The notes: generated by a model from the sequence alone, not told the origin. Shown: positions 1 to 8,418, numbered from the stretch's first letter. The stretch is 15,576 nucleotides of DNA from Actinomycetota bacterium (GCA_028715585.1 JAQURN010000013.1:1-15576), one strand, 5' to 3'. Numbers and translations are program-made.

Positions 1-1994
1 TGGCGGTAAACCCTTCTGATGAGAGGTACAAGGGCGAGGAAGGAAAGATTGTAATACTCCCTCTTGTTGAAAAGCCGATTCCCGTGATTGCCGATGATTA
101 TGTCAATCCTGATTTTGGAACTGGCGCAGTAAAAGTGACCCCGGCGCATGACCCGAATGACTTCGATATTGGGCTTCGCCACAATCTAGAACAGGTAAAC
201 ATACTCAATCCCGATGGAACTATAGGCGAGAACGGGGGTTCCTACCAAGGGATGGACAGATATGAGGCGAGGGAAGCGATAGTCAGAGATCTTCGCGAGA
301 GGGGGTTCCTCGAGAAAGTTGAGGATTACGAGCATGCGGTTGGTCACTGCTATAGGTGTGGAACCGAGATAGAGCCTTACCTAACCACACAGTGGTTCGT
401 CAAGATGGAGCCTTTGGCTAAGCCTGCTATCGAGGCAGTTCGCTCGGGAAAAACAACGTTTATCCCCCGAAGATGGGAAAAGATATATTTCGAGTGGATG
501 GAGAACATAAAAGATTGGTGCATATCGAGGCAGCTGTGGTGGGGACACAGAATCCCGGTTTGGTACTGTGAAGAATGTGGAAAGGTGATAGTTTCTATCG
601 ATGAGCCCAGGAGATGTTCGTGCGGCAGCAGGAACCTGTGGCAGGACCCCGATGTCCTTGATACATGGTTTTCTTCCGGGCTCTGGCCGTTTTCCACCAT
701 GGGTTGGCCGGAGAAGACCGACCTCCTTGAGGTTTTCTATCCCACTTCCGTCCTGGTGACCGCTTTCGACATCATCTTTTTCTGGGTCGCCAGGATGATT
801 ATGATGGGGCTTCGATTCATGGGCGACGTTCCCTTCAGGGAAGTTCTGGTAACCGCGCTCGTTCGCGATTACGAGGGGAAGAAGATGAGCAAGTCGAGCG
901 GTAACGTCATAGACCCGATTGACGTGATTGAGAAGTACGGGACAGACGCTCTTCGTTTCAGCCTCGCCTCGATAGCTCATCCCGGAAGGGATATAAACCT
1001 GAGCGAGGAGAAAATAGAGGGAAATAGAAACTTCGTGAACAAAATTTGGAATGCCTCTAGGCTGGTCCTCATGAATCTAGGCGACGGGGATGGCGAATTC
1101 TCACCGAGGCTTTACGATGACGACTCCCGACCCGCCGCCTTGGAGGAGTTGGGTGAGGGGATTGAACTTTGCGACCGCTGGATACTCAGCAGGATCTCTA
1201 GGACCATAAGCGAGGTCAATGAGGCAATGGAATCCTATGAGTTCAGTATCGCGGGGAAGGCTCTCCATCAATTCTTCTGGGGCGAGTTTTGCGACTGGTA
1301 TCTGGAGCTTGCAAAGAGGAGATTCTACCAGGGAAACCAGCTCGAGAGAAAGGCGGCACAAGCGGTAGCCTCATGCGTTCTCGAGTGTTCGCTCAGGCTT
1401 CTCCATCCCTTTATGCCATTCATCACCGAGGAGATATGGCAGAAGATTCCGGGCACCGGTGAGTCCATAATGGTTTCCTCCTGGCCGCGGTCTGATGGTT
1501 TTCCTGTTGACCCGCAAGCCGAAGCGGAGATGTCCGTAATCCAGCCGCTGGTTACCGGTATTCGCTCTGCCCGCTCTGAGCACGGAATCCCACCGTCTGA
1601 AAAGCTAGACGCCGTGTTTGTTTCTAGCGACAAGGAGGCAGAGAAAATCCTTGTTGGAAACCAGTCTTATATCGAGAGCCTTTGTGGCCTTTCCAGGATT
1701 ACCTATGACGCAACCGCCCTGGAAGGATATACCTTGAGGGCGGTTGGAATAGGTGTACAAGCCTACCTCTTTGTTCCCCAGGCGGATATCGGGGGGGAGG
1801 TGGAAAGGCTTGAAAGAAAGCTTAAAAAAATCACCGAGGAACTCGCCAAGTGCCAGAACAAGCTTTCTAACGAGCAATTTGTGAAAAATGCTCCTGCGGA
1901 AGTGGTGGAGAAAGAAAAGGAAAAAGAGATGGAACTCTTGCAGAGGAAAGAAAAACTGGAAGCCCAAATAGAAAGCTTGAAACCTGGCTTTTGA
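1..1994 (+). CDS. valS: Valyl-tRNA synthetase, 3' part (5' end outside the window)
   Basis: Class I aminoacyl-tRNA synthetase that charges tRNA-Val in the cytoplasm and edits mischarged threonine. The frame is open from base 3 with no start, so the gene begins upstream; the N-terminal HIGH motif and most of the editing domain are missing. Visible in order: the end of the editing domain with TPAHDPNDFDIG (about 138-173); GHCYRCGTEIEP (about 342-377); the stretch containing WCISRQLWWGHRIPVWYC (about 513-566); a CxxC plus CxC pair that may bind zinc (about 567-623); LDTWFSSGLWPFS (about 657-695); the catalytic KMSKS at 882-896; the anticodon-binding helical domain; and a C-terminal charged coiled coil (about 1785-1991) typical of ValRS, which grips the tRNA. 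Two normally conserved glycines near the active site read as alanine (TAFD and TALVRD). folC follows after one base, so the two are probably cotranscribed. The family assignment is secure. Confidence 0.97.
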   Translation, partial: AVNPSDERYKGEEGKIVILPLVEKPIPVIADDYVNPDFGTGAVKVTPAHDPNDFDIGLRHNLEQVNILNPDGTIGENGGSYQGMDRYEAREAIVRDLRERGFLEKVEDYEHAVGHCYRCGTEIEPYLTTQWFVKMEPLAKPAIEAVRSGKTTFIPRRWEKIYFEWMENIKDWCISRQLWWGHRIPVWYCEECGKVIVSIDEPRRCSCGSRNLWQDPDVLDTWFSSGLWPFSTMGWPEKTDLLEVFYPTSVLVTAFDIIFFWVARMIMMGLRFMGDVPFREVLVTALVRDYEGKKMSKSSGNVIDPIDVIEKYGTDALRFSLASIAHPGRDINLSEEKIEGNRNFVNKIWNASRLVLMNLGDGDGEFSPRLYDDDSRPAALEELGEGIELCDRWILSRISRTISEVNEAMESYEFSIAGKALHQFFWGEFCDWYLELAKRRFYQGNQLERKAAQAVASCVLECSLRLLHPFMPFITEEIWQKIPGTGESIMVSSWPRSDGFPVDPQAEAEMSVIQPLVTGIRSARSEHGIPPSEKLDAVFVSSDKEAEKILVGNQSYIESLCGLSRITYDATALEGYTLRAVGIGVQAYLFVPQADIGGEVERLERKLKKITEELAKCQNKLSNEQFVKNAPAEVVEKEKEKEMELLQRKEKLEAQIESLKPGF

Positions 1995-1995
1995 G

Positions 1996-3336
1996 ATGAA
2001 ATATTCGCAGGCTGTTGATTATCTGGATAGCAAAGTTGTCCTTGGGGTAAAGCCCTCTCTCGAGAGGATAAAGGCTTTATGTGACCTCATGGGGAACCCC
2101 CAGAAATCCTACGATTCCATCCACATAACTGGTACCAATGGAAAGACTTCCGTTGCTCGCATGGCCTCCTCGATACTCATGGAATGTGGTTTTGCGGTGG
2201 GACTGTACACTTCGCCACACCTAGAGACGGTTCGCGAAAGGATATGTGTAAATGGCAAGCTGATATCCGTCGATGACTTCGCGCGGACGCTCGATTTCCT
2301 ACTTCCCCTTGTGGAGGAAGCAGAAACCGCAGCGGGGGAGGAGCTTACTTATTTCGAGGTTGTAACTGCGATAGCGTACTCCTATTTCCAGGAAAAAGGT
2401 GTCGATGTGGCGGTTTTCGAGGTAGGAATGGGAGGCAGGTGGGACGCTACGAACCTTGTAGAGGGCGAGGTTGCGGTTATCACTAACATCGAAATGGACC
2501 ACATGAGTGAACTTGGTAGAACCAAGAAGGAAATAGCCTCCGAGAAGGTGGGGATAATAAAGGAAGGCTCAATCCTTATTACTGCCGAGGCGGAAAGGGA
2601 AATGCTGATGGCAATTGCGAGGCGCTGCCATGATGTGGGAGCGGAGATGAAGGTTTTTGGAAGGGATTTCAAACTTGTCTATTGCGTACCATATCTCGCG
2701 GAGGGGGAGGCGCCCTCTCAGTACATCAGCGTGCTGGGATTGGGAGAAAGGATAATCAAGGATATAAGGCTTCCGTTGATGGGGAAGCACCAGGCGGTCA
2801 ATGCTGCCTGCGCTATCGTTGCCGCCCAGTGCTATACCGATCCCAGGCTAAAAACATCCGAGGATTGTTTCAAGAGGGCTCTCCAGAAAACGACGATTCC
2901 TGGACGACTAGAAATACTTTCCACATCACCTCTAGTAGTTTGTGATGGGGCTCACAACGCCGCCGCCGCCCAGAAGCTTGCCAGTACGCTGATTAGCGAT
3001 TTTGAGTATGAAAACCTGGTGTTAGTCGTTTCGATTTCGAGTGACAAGGACGCAAGGGGAATACTGTTTGTCTTAGGCAGGATTGCTAGCACTCTTATAT
3101 TGACCGAGAGTCGAAGTTCGAGAGCATTGCCTGCGGACAAGCTCGAGCGTTTTTGCAGAATGGAAGGGATAGACTGTATTGTTGAGCCTGATTTTTCCAA
3201 GGCGATGAAACTTGCGTATAATAGCGCGGGGACCGAAGGCATGATATGCGTTACGGGTTCTTTGTTTACCGTTGCGGAGTCAAAGATATTTTTCAAGCGC
3301 CAGAAAGCCTCTAAGGAGATGAGGCAGGACAGATAA
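1996..3336 (+). CDS. folC: Folylpolyglutamate synthase / dihydrofolate synthase
   Basis: Mur-ligase-like ATP-dependent enzyme that adds glutamate to folates, and in many bacteria also joins dihydropteroate to glutamate. It is 446 residues, normal for the family. The P-loop GTNGKTS is at residues 46-52 (2131-2151). Further family signatures follow in order: TSPHLETVRERI, VFEVGMGGRWDATN, ITNIEMDHMSELG with the downstream EKVGIIKEG, GKHQAVNAA, PGRLEIL, and the C-terminal-domain DGAHNA. The GGRWDATN stretch has Trp where Leu is common. The ATG lies one base after the valS stop and has no clear Shine-Dalgarno of its own, so translation is probably coupled to valS. valS-folC adjacency is a widespread conserved arrangement. 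Sequence alone does not show whether it has both activities or only the polyglutamylating one. Confidence 0.95.
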   Translation: MKYSQAVDYLDSKVVLGVKPSLERIKALCDLMGNPQKSYDSIHITGTNGKTSVARMASSILMECGFAVGLYTSPHLETVRERICVNGKLISVDDFARTLDFLLPLVEEAETAAGEELTYFEVVTAIAYSYFQEKGVDVAVFEVGMGGRWDATNLVEGEVAVITNIEMDHMSELGRTKKEIASEKVGIIKEGSILITAEAEREMLMAIARRCHDVGAEMKVFGRDFKLVYCVPYLAEGEAPSQYISVLGLGERIIKDIRLPLMGKHQAVNAACAIVAAQCYTDPRLKTSEDCFKRALQKTTIPGRLEILSTSPLVVCDGAHNAAAAQKLASTLISDFEYENLVLVVSISSDKDARGILFVLGRIASTLILTESRSSRALPADKLERFCRMEGIDCIVEPDFSKAMKLAYNSAGTEGMICVTGSLFTVAESKIFFKRQKASKEMRQDR

Positions 3337-3340
3337 GGAG
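3335..3340 (+). promoter_or_regulatory. Shine-Dalgarno of ndk (decides its start)
   Basis: AAGGAG overlaps the folC stop codon (TAA, 3334-3336). It is one base from the ATG at 3342, which is too close, and ten bases from the in-frame ATG at 3351, which is workable. This favours 3351 as the ndk start. Confidence 0.6.
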
Positions 3341-3350
3341 CATGATTGAA

Positions 3351-3758
3351 ATGGCACAAGAGCGAACGCTTTTTATCATAAAGCCGGACGCTGTCCGAAG
3401 AGGGCTCGTCGGGGAAATCCTTTCCAGGGTTGAGAGAAAAGGTTATTCGATTGAGGAAATGAAAATGATGAATGTCAATCGCGAGCTCGCGGGAAGACTC
3501 TATTTCGAGCATGAGGGAAAACCTTTCTACGAGAAATTGATTTCCTATATCACGAGTGGAGAAGTGGTGGCTGTCCTGATTTCCGGGGAGAGATGTATAA
3601 GCGGGCTTCGGAGAATAATGGGCGATACCGATCCTATCGAGGCAGCTCCCGGAAGCATCAGGGGAGACTTTGGCTTTGATGGCACCATGAACCTCGTCCA
3701 TGGTTCTGACAGCACCGAAAGCGCGAGGAGAGAAATCCAGCTTTTCTTTGAGGCTTAG
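3351..3758 (+). CDS. ndk: Nucleoside diphosphate kinase
   Basis: Balances nucleoside triphosphate pools by moving the gamma-phosphate between NTPs and NDPs through a phosphohistidine. From the ATG at 3351 the protein is 135 residues, the usual bacterial length; an in-frame ATG at 3342 would add three residues. The N-terminus ERTLFIIKPDAVRRGLVGEI is the typical first strand. The catalytic His is in NLVHGSDSTESA, at residue 117 from this start. EHEGKPFY, the SGEVVAV strand and EAAPGSIRGDFG (nucleotide contacts) are all present, so the enzyme looks intact. It sits 14 bases after folC and is the last gene of the valS-folC-ndk group; ndk just before mreB is also the order I recall in Streptomyces. 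Confidence 0.96.
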   Translation: MAQERTLFIIKPDAVRRGLVGEILSRVERKGYSIEEMKMMNVNRELAGRLYFEHEGKPFYEKLISYITSGEVVAVLISGERCISGLRRIMGDTDPIEAAPGSIRGDFGFDGTMNLVHGSDSTESARREIQLFFEA

Positions 3759-3788
3759 CTTATCCTGGAACCTACAGGCTGGCTGGAT

Positions 3789-3816
3789 GTGACTTTGGCT
3801 GTTTTTTGTGCATAAT
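3789..3816 (+). promoter_or_regulatory. Candidate sigma-70-type promoter for the mreB cluster
   Basis: GTGACT (3789-3794; four of six matches to TTGACA), a 16-base spacer, then CATAAT (3811-3816; five of six matches to TATAAT). It lies in the only sizeable gap near here (3759-3899), on the right strand, and would give a leader of roughly 75 bases before mreB. The match is good for the -10 box and weak for the -35 box. No intrinsic terminator for the upstream ndk group is visible in the same gap, so read-through from ndk is also possible. Confidence 0.4.
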
Positions 3817-3843
3817 TAAGTTTCACGGAAGCCTTGCAGGGAG

Positions 3844-3854
3844 GACGCAGCGTC
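3844..3854 (+). repeat. Short perfect palindrome in the mreB leader
   Basis: GACGC-A-GCGTC, two 5-base arms around one base, about 30 bases downstream of the candidate -10 box and 45 bases before the mreB ATG. It is too tight to form an RNA hairpin, but could be a protein-binding half-site pair or chance. No second copy was noticed near the other gene starts. Confidence 0.3.
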
Positions 3855-3899
3855 TTTCAGGGGGTTTAACGAAGGGGCAAAAGTAGGTATTTTTCGAGA

Positions 3900-4928
3900 A
3901 TGTTTGGAACTAGCGCTTTTGGAAAAGACATAGCGGTGGATTTGGGAACCGCAAACACCCTTGTTTACGTGAAGGGCGAGGGCATAGTTCTCAACGAGCC
4001 CTCGGTTGTGGCTGTCAATACCATCACCAACGCTATCATAGCAGTGGGTGAAGAGGCGAAGAGGATGGTGGGGCGGACGCCGGCTCATATCGTTGCTACC
4101 AGGCCTTTAAGGGATGGGGTCATCGCCGAGTTCGACGTGACGGAAAAGATGATGCGGTACTTCATCCAGAAAGTTCATCAGCGTCGCTCAATTGCTAGAC
4201 CCCGGGTAATCGTCTCCGTCCCTAGTGGGATTACCGGGGTGGAACAAAGGGCAGTGGAGGAGGCAACAATCCAAGCTGGTGCCAGAGCGGCGTTCATAAT
4301 CGAGGAGCCGATGGCTGCGGCGATAGGAGCGGGGCTTCCAGTGCATGAGCCGATTGGCAACATGATTGTTGACATCGGAGGAGGTACTACCGAAGTTGCC
4401 GTCATATCGCTTGGGGGTATCGTTACGAGTCAATCCGCGAGAGTTGGCGGAGACGAGATGGACAACGCGATTATAAATTACATAAAGCGCGACTACCAGT
4501 TGCTAATAGGCGAGAGAAGCGCAGAGATAGTGAAGTTCAAGCTTGGATCAGCATTCGACGTTGGAAACGATGATGAGGAGGAAGAGATAAGGGGAAGAGA
4601 TTTGGCTTCCGGGCTTCCCAAGACGATAGTAGTTACTGGGGAAGAGATTAGACAGTCGTTGGAGGAGCCAATGAGTGTAGTTGTGCAGGTCGTGAAGGAT
4701 GCCCTCGATAAGACCCCGCCTGAGCTTGCAAGCGATATTATGGAGCAGGGCATAATTCTGGCTGGCGGAGGCGCTCTTTTGAAGGGTGTGGAGGAGAGAA
4801 TTAGAAACGACACGGGAATGCCTGTACACACTGCCAAAGACCCTCTTCTGTGTGTTGCGATGGGGTCGGGTAAATGTCTGGAAGAGTTTGACATCATGAA
4901 GAAAGTCCTCATCTCTTCCACTTCTTAG
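3900..4928 (+). CDS. mreB: Rod-shape-determining actin homologue MreB
   Basis: ATP-dependent actin-like protein that forms membrane-bound filaments and steers side-wall peptidoglycan synthesis. It is 342 residues, full length. Phosphate-1 loop VDLGTANT is at residues 13-20; PSGITGVEQRAVEEA near 108-122; the catalytic region IIEEPMAAAIGAG at 133-145, with Glu136 the likely hydrolysis residue; phosphate-2 VDIGGGTTEVAV at 157-168; and the adenosine motif LAGGGALLKG at 287-296. An acidic run (DDEEEE, residues 234-239) precedes the conserved RGRDLASGLPKT. The start is the only ATG that gives the standard N-terminus; AGTAGGT at 3881-3887 is a passable ribosome site. It heads mreB-mreC-mreD-mrdA-rodA and probably has its own promoter. 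It is MreB rather than ParM or FtsA by motif spelling and context. Confidence 0.97.
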   Translation: MFGTSAFGKDIAVDLGTANTLVYVKGEGIVLNEPSVVAVNTITNAIIAVGEEAKRMVGRTPAHIVATRPLRDGVIAEFDVTEKMMRYFIQKVHQRRSIARPRVIVSVPSGITGVEQRAVEEATIQAGARAAFIIEEPMAAAIGAGLPVHEPIGNMIVDIGGGTTEVAVISLGGIVTSQSARVGGDEMDNAIINYIKRDYQLLIGERSAEIVKFKLGSAFDVGNDDEEEEIRGRDLASGLPKTIVVTGEEIRQSLEEPMSVVVQVVKDALDKTPPELASDIMEQGIILAGGGALLKGVEERIRNDTGMPVHTAKDPLLCVAMGSGKCLEEFDIMKKVLISSTS

Positions 4929-4952
4929 AAACTCCTGCTTTGGGAGCCTCGT

Positions 4953-5810
4953 ATGCCAAAAGTTCCGCGGCGCAGTAGAAAAAGGTTCATTTTCCCCCTG
5001 ATTGTGCTCCTGTGCGTGATTCTGGTGACGGTCTACGTGGGAGAGGGAGAAGATGGTCCACTTCACGCTTTCCAAAGTCTAGTTGTGGACATCGTCTCGC
5101 CTATAGGTGCGGGCTTTACCAAGATATTTGTTCCAATCAGGGATGGCTTTACGAATCTTACTCGCCTGCCTTCCCTGGCAAGGGAAAACATGGAGCTTCG
5201 TGAGGAAAACGCTAAGCTCAGAAGAGAACGGCTGGAGGCGAAAGATTTAGAACGTGAGCTGGAGGAGTTGAAAGAATTGGTCAAGTGGAGCGAAGGTCGC
5301 CCAGAATTCGAGAGCCTCGCGGCACATGTCATCGGGCTATCCCCCAGCAACTGGCAGAGACTCCTCATCCTGGATGCCGGGTCTAGTGGCGGGGTCAAAA
5401 AGTATATGGCAGTGGTAACCGAGGAGGGGATGGTGGGGAGGGTGATTTCCGTTGGGTCTATTTCATCTCTTGTCCAGCTCATCACCGACTCGAGTTCTAG
5501 CGTGGGGGCAAGGGACCAGCGCTCGGGGGAGCTTGGAATTGTCGAAGGAAGGAACGAGCGGGTGTTGAGGTTCACTCCTATGCAAGAGGAGGCGGACGTG
5601 GAAGTTGGAGATGTCGTTGAAACCAGTGGGCTTGGTGGAACGTGCCCTTCCGGCATTGCTATCGGTAAGGTAGCCAAAGTGAATAGGGGCGCTCATGGAA
5701 TTTTGCGCTGGGCGGAGGTTGAGCCCTATGTTGATTTTTCGAAGCTCGACAATGTTCTGGTGATAATCGTGCCGGAGCCTGAGTCGGTAATTCTCAAGAA
5801 GACGGAGTAG
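4953..5810 (+). CDS. mreC: Cell-shape protein MreC
   Basis: Bitopic scaffold that links MreB and MreD to PBP2 and activates the RodA-PBP2 pair from outside the membrane. It is 285 residues: a basic cytoplasmic start (residues 1-11), one membrane helix (about 12-29), a heptad-rich charged coiled coil (about 74-112, rich in E, L and R), then the beta-rich extracytoplasmic MreC domain with VIGLSPSNWQRLLILDAGSS, a Gly-Val-rich strand, and TSGLGGTCPSGIAIGKV (about 234-250), a family signature. GGGAG at 4942-4946 sits six bases before the ATG. The gene is 24 bases downstream of mreB and clearly in the same operon. Confidence 0.95.
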   Translation: MPKVPRRSRKRFIFPLIVLLCVILVTVYVGEGEDGPLHAFQSLVVDIVSPIGAGFTKIFVPIRDGFTNLTRLPSLARENMELREENAKLRRERLEAKDLERELEELKELVKWSEGRPEFESLAAHVIGLSPSNWQRLLILDAGSSGGVKKYMAVVTEEGMVGRVISVGSISSLVQLITDSSSSVGARDQRSGELGIVEGRNERVLRFTPMQEEADVEVGDVVETSGLGGTCPSGIAIGKVAKVNRGAHGILRWAEVEPYVDFSKLDNVLVIIVPEPESVILKKTE

Positions 5811-5841
5811 TTTTGCGAATGGAAATCGTTGCGAGGTTGAA

Positions 5842-6375
5842 ATGGTGAGCAGACGGCGGCGCGTATTTCTTTTTGCAATTATGTTTTTAGGTTTTCTCCT
5901 TCAAATTTGCCTGTTTCCGTATTTGAGACTATTCGGGGCACAGCCTGACGTCGTTCTCGTCATAGCGGTTGTTGCTGCTGTTCTCGAGGGTTCAATGGAA
6001 GGTGCCTATCTTGGTTTTTTCGGCGGGATGCTTGGGGATATGGTGAGCATGCAGCCGATAGGTGTCGGGGCGCTGATCAAGGCAGGTGTTGCCTTCGTGG
6101 TAGGGATGCTAAAAGAAAATTTCCTTACATACACTATTGCGCTTCCGATGACTGTTGTTTTCCTGGCAAGCATCGCCGAGCCAGCTTTAGCTCATGGTTT
6201 TCTCGTCCTTCTAGGGGAGGACCTCCTGCCGCGCTTTCAGTGGGGAACCGTCTTGCTTTGTGCCGTATATAACATGTTGCTCGTGTTTATCGTTTACCCG
6301 ATTCTCAGGCGATTCAGGTTTGAGGAGCAAAAGGGTGCTTATATAGTATCCGAGCCCAAGACGTCCTCGAAATGA
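5842..6375 (+). CDS. mreD: Rod-shape-determining membrane protein MreD
   Basis: Small polytopic membrane protein of the elongasome, partner of MreC. It is 177 residues, with a basic start (SRRRR) followed by about five or six hydrophobic segments (roughly residues 7-27, 36-60, 62-80, 82-93, 101-122, 136-155) and a polar tail. LEGSMEGAYLGFFGGMLGD (about residues 48-66) resembles the MreD signature, in which a small-residue loop precedes a Gly-rich helix. The family is poorly conserved, so position between mreC and mrdA carries much of the assignment. GAGG at 5833-5836 is a modest ribosome site. A nine-codon open frame at 5819-5848 overlaps its start. Confidence 0.9.
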   Translation: MVSRRRRVFLFAIMFLGFLLQICLFPYLRLFGAQPDVVLVIAVVAAVLEGSMEGAYLGFFGGMLGDMVSMQPIGVGALIKAGVAFVVGMLKENFLTYTIALPMTVVFLASIAEPALAHGFLVLLGEDLLPRFQWGTVLLCAVYNMLLVFIVYPILRRFRFEEQKGAYIVSEPKTSSK

Positions 6376-6445
6376 TGCTCTTGGCGACCGGCGCTTGTTG
6401 AGTAAACTATCTTTAGGGGAAAAGTATATATGGGAGAAGTGAAGA

Positions 6446-8407
6446 ATGAGCAAACCGTGGGATAACGTCCGCCTCAGGATTAAGCTGAGAGAAACCACGT
6501 ATTCCAAGCCGGACGCGGAACACGAGAGAATCAAGAGGCGGATGAAGATTTTAGGCATCATTGCCATTGTCGCGTTTGGGATACTGGTGACAAGGCTGTG
6601 GTTCATGCAGATTGTCTCCGGTGAGGAATATCGCAAAAAGGCGGAGAGCAACAGGATAAGACAGGTATCTCTAGAAGCTGCGAGGGGACGGATTTTGGAC
6701 AGAAAAGACAGAACACTGGCGAAAAACTCCAACACCCTCACCGTGTCTGTTGTTCCTGCCGAACTCGACGATGAGGGGGGAGTGGTTGAAAGGCTCTCAA
6801 AACTCCTGGGTATGGGCGAGCGTGAAATCGCGAAAAAAATAGAAGAATCCCAGGCACCCAACCAGAGGGCGGTCCTCATAAAAAGCGAGGTGTCCCCAGA
6901 CATCGTAACTTACATCGCGGAACACCAGCGAGAATTCAGGGGTGTGATTGCGGGGACCAAGGCAGTTAGGAATTATCCTTATCACAGTCTTGCAGCCCAT
7001 ACCCTGGGATATCTTGGACAGGTCTCGGAGGAAGTGCTTTCCGAGAAAAAGGAGAAAGGATACACCGCCGGCGACGAAGTGGGAATTTCCGGCGTCGAGG
7101 CGACCTATGATGAGTTTCTGAGGGGAAAAGCAGGAGAGCTTCGGCTTGAAGTTGATGCCCAGGGAAACTTCGTAAGGGAAATATCTAGGCGGGAAGCGGT
7201 TCCCGGGAACGACCTCCGCCTCACGATTGACCTGGATGTGCAAGCGCAGGTCGAGGAGGCGCTCAGATGGGGCGTAGAATTGGCGAGGACGCACACAGAC
7301 GCGGAGTCGGGGAAGAAATACGAAGCCCCCGGCGCCTCCGTGGTGGTTCTTGACCCGAAAAACGGTGAAATCATTGCGATGGCAAGCTATCCAACCTTCG
7401 ACCTGAACGAATTCGCTGGTGGCATAAGCGAAGAAGCCTGGAAGACGCTCAACGACCCAAAAAACGATTTTCCTCTAAACAACAGGCCTATCATGAGTGA
7501 AATTCCACCCGGTTCTACCTTCAAAGTCGTGAGTGCTCTGGGGGCTTTGAATGAATCTATGTACAAGACAGACTCCGCGTTCGTGTGCAATCACGTTTTT
7601 GAAAAGGGAGCCTTCAAGGATTTCCCCAAGTATTGTTGGAGTGAGCATGGGAGGATAAACCTTTTCAATGGAATAGTGGAATCCTGCGACGTCGTTTTTT
7701 ACGAGATTGGCTACTCTTTCTTTTTGAGGCAATCTCAAGATGTAGGGAAGACGCTTTGGCAATACGCCAGCGATTTTCAGCTTGGCAAGACCACCGGCGT
7801 GGACCTCGTTGGCGAAAAAGACGGCAGAGTGCCGAACCCCGAATGGAAGAAAGAGTTCAATAAAAATCGACCACAGTATCAGGCATGGTATCCAGGCGAC
7901 ACTGTAAATATGGCAATTGGTCAGGGAGACCTTCTAGCGACCCCACTTCAGATGGCTTGCCTTTATGCCGGGATAGCGAATGGGGGCAAGTTCGTCAAGC
8001 CGCGCCTGGCGAAGCAGGTTACCGAGGAGGGTAACAAGGCGGCAAAAGAAAGTTCCCCTGAGCTCAGGGCAGTTCTCGATATACCGGACATCTATCTCGA
8101 CCAGGTATCAAGAGCTCTCTCCGGGGTAGTCCAGGGGAGGGGTACAGCTTCCGCCACATTTGACGGGTTCCCGCTCGGAGCGATACCTGTGGCGGGAAAG
8201 ACTGGAACAAGCGAAATCGCGGGAAAGCAGCCCACTGCCTGGTTTGTATGCTATGCGCCTGTAGGCGACCCCAAGTACGTGGTGGCAGTCGCGATCGAGG
8301 AGGGGGGGCACGGTGGTCAGAGTGCCGCACCCGTTGCGAGGCGTATACTGGAGGTTCTTTTTAATGTCGAGGCTAGAGGCGAGATAAAGCCAAGCCTGGG
8401 CGATTAA
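6446..8407 (+). CDS. mrdA: Penicillin-binding protein 2 (elongation-specific transpeptidase)
   Basis: Class B D,D-transpeptidase that crosslinks the glycan strands made by RodA during rod elongation. It is 653 residues: a cytoplasmic tail of about 33 residues, one membrane anchor (about 34-55), the pedestal or dimerisation domain starting with ARGRILDRKDRTLAKN (79-94), then the transpeptidase domain. Active site: SxxK as PPGSTFK with nucleophile Ser357 and Lys360; the second motif reads SCD (413-415), an SxD form rather than SxN; KTG is at 585-587 in VAGKTGTSE. GQGDLLATPLQMA (503-515) is another family mark. The ATG at 6446 follows a GGGAG at 6432-6436. A 70-base gap separates it from mreD; rodA follows after 11 bases. 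Beta-lactams of the mecillinam type target this class. It is PBP2 rather than FtsI by pairing with rodA and the mre genes. Confidence 0.95.
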   Translation: MSKPWDNVRLRIKLRETTYSKPDAEHERIKRRMKILGIIAIVAFGILVTRLWFMQIVSGEEYRKKAESNRIRQVSLEAARGRILDRKDRTLAKNSNTLTVSVVPAELDDEGGVVERLSKLLGMGEREIAKKIEESQAPNQRAVLIKSEVSPDIVTYIAEHQREFRGVIAGTKAVRNYPYHSLAAHTLGYLGQVSEEVLSEKKEKGYTAGDEVGISGVEATYDEFLRGKAGELRLEVDAQGNFVREISRREAVPGNDLRLTIDLDVQAQVEEALRWGVELARTHTDAESGKKYEAPGASVVVLDPKNGEIIAMASYPTFDLNEFAGGISEEAWKTLNDPKNDFPLNNRPIMSEIPPGSTFKVVSALGALNESMYKTDSAFVCNHVFEKGAFKDFPKYCWSEHGRINLFNGIVESCDVVFYEIGYSFFLRQSQDVGKTLWQYASDFQLGKTTGVDLVGEKDGRVPNPEWKKEFNKNRPQYQAWYPGDTVNMAIGQGDLLATPLQMACLYAGIANGGKFVKPRLAKQVTEEGNKAAKESSPELRAVLDIPDIYLDQVSRALSGVVQGRGTASATFDGFPLGAIPVAGKTGTSEIAGKQPTAWFVCYAPVGDPKYVVAVAIEEGGHGGQSAAPVARRILEVLFNVEARGEIKPSLGD

Positions 8408-8418
8408 CCAATCTCATC

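Noticed and set aside
3342..3350. Upstream ATG as the ndk start
   Set aside because: It is in frame, but only one base separates it from the Shine-Dalgarno; the ATG at 3351 gives the usual protein start. The difference is three residues, so this is not certain.
2952..3701. Open frame on the - strand (249 codons) opposite folC and ndk
   Set aside because: It is antisense to well-supported genes, spans the folC-ndk junction, and has no recognisable domain.
3759..3810. Terminator after ndk
   Set aside because: A T-run is present (3802-3807), but no stem of useful length precedes it; CCTG/CAGG is only four pairs and lies too far upstream.
6381..6408. Possible promoter TTGGCG - 16 bases - TAAACT before mrdA
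   Set aside because: Both boxes match only four of six, and the gene sits inside a clear operon, so the call is no better than chance.
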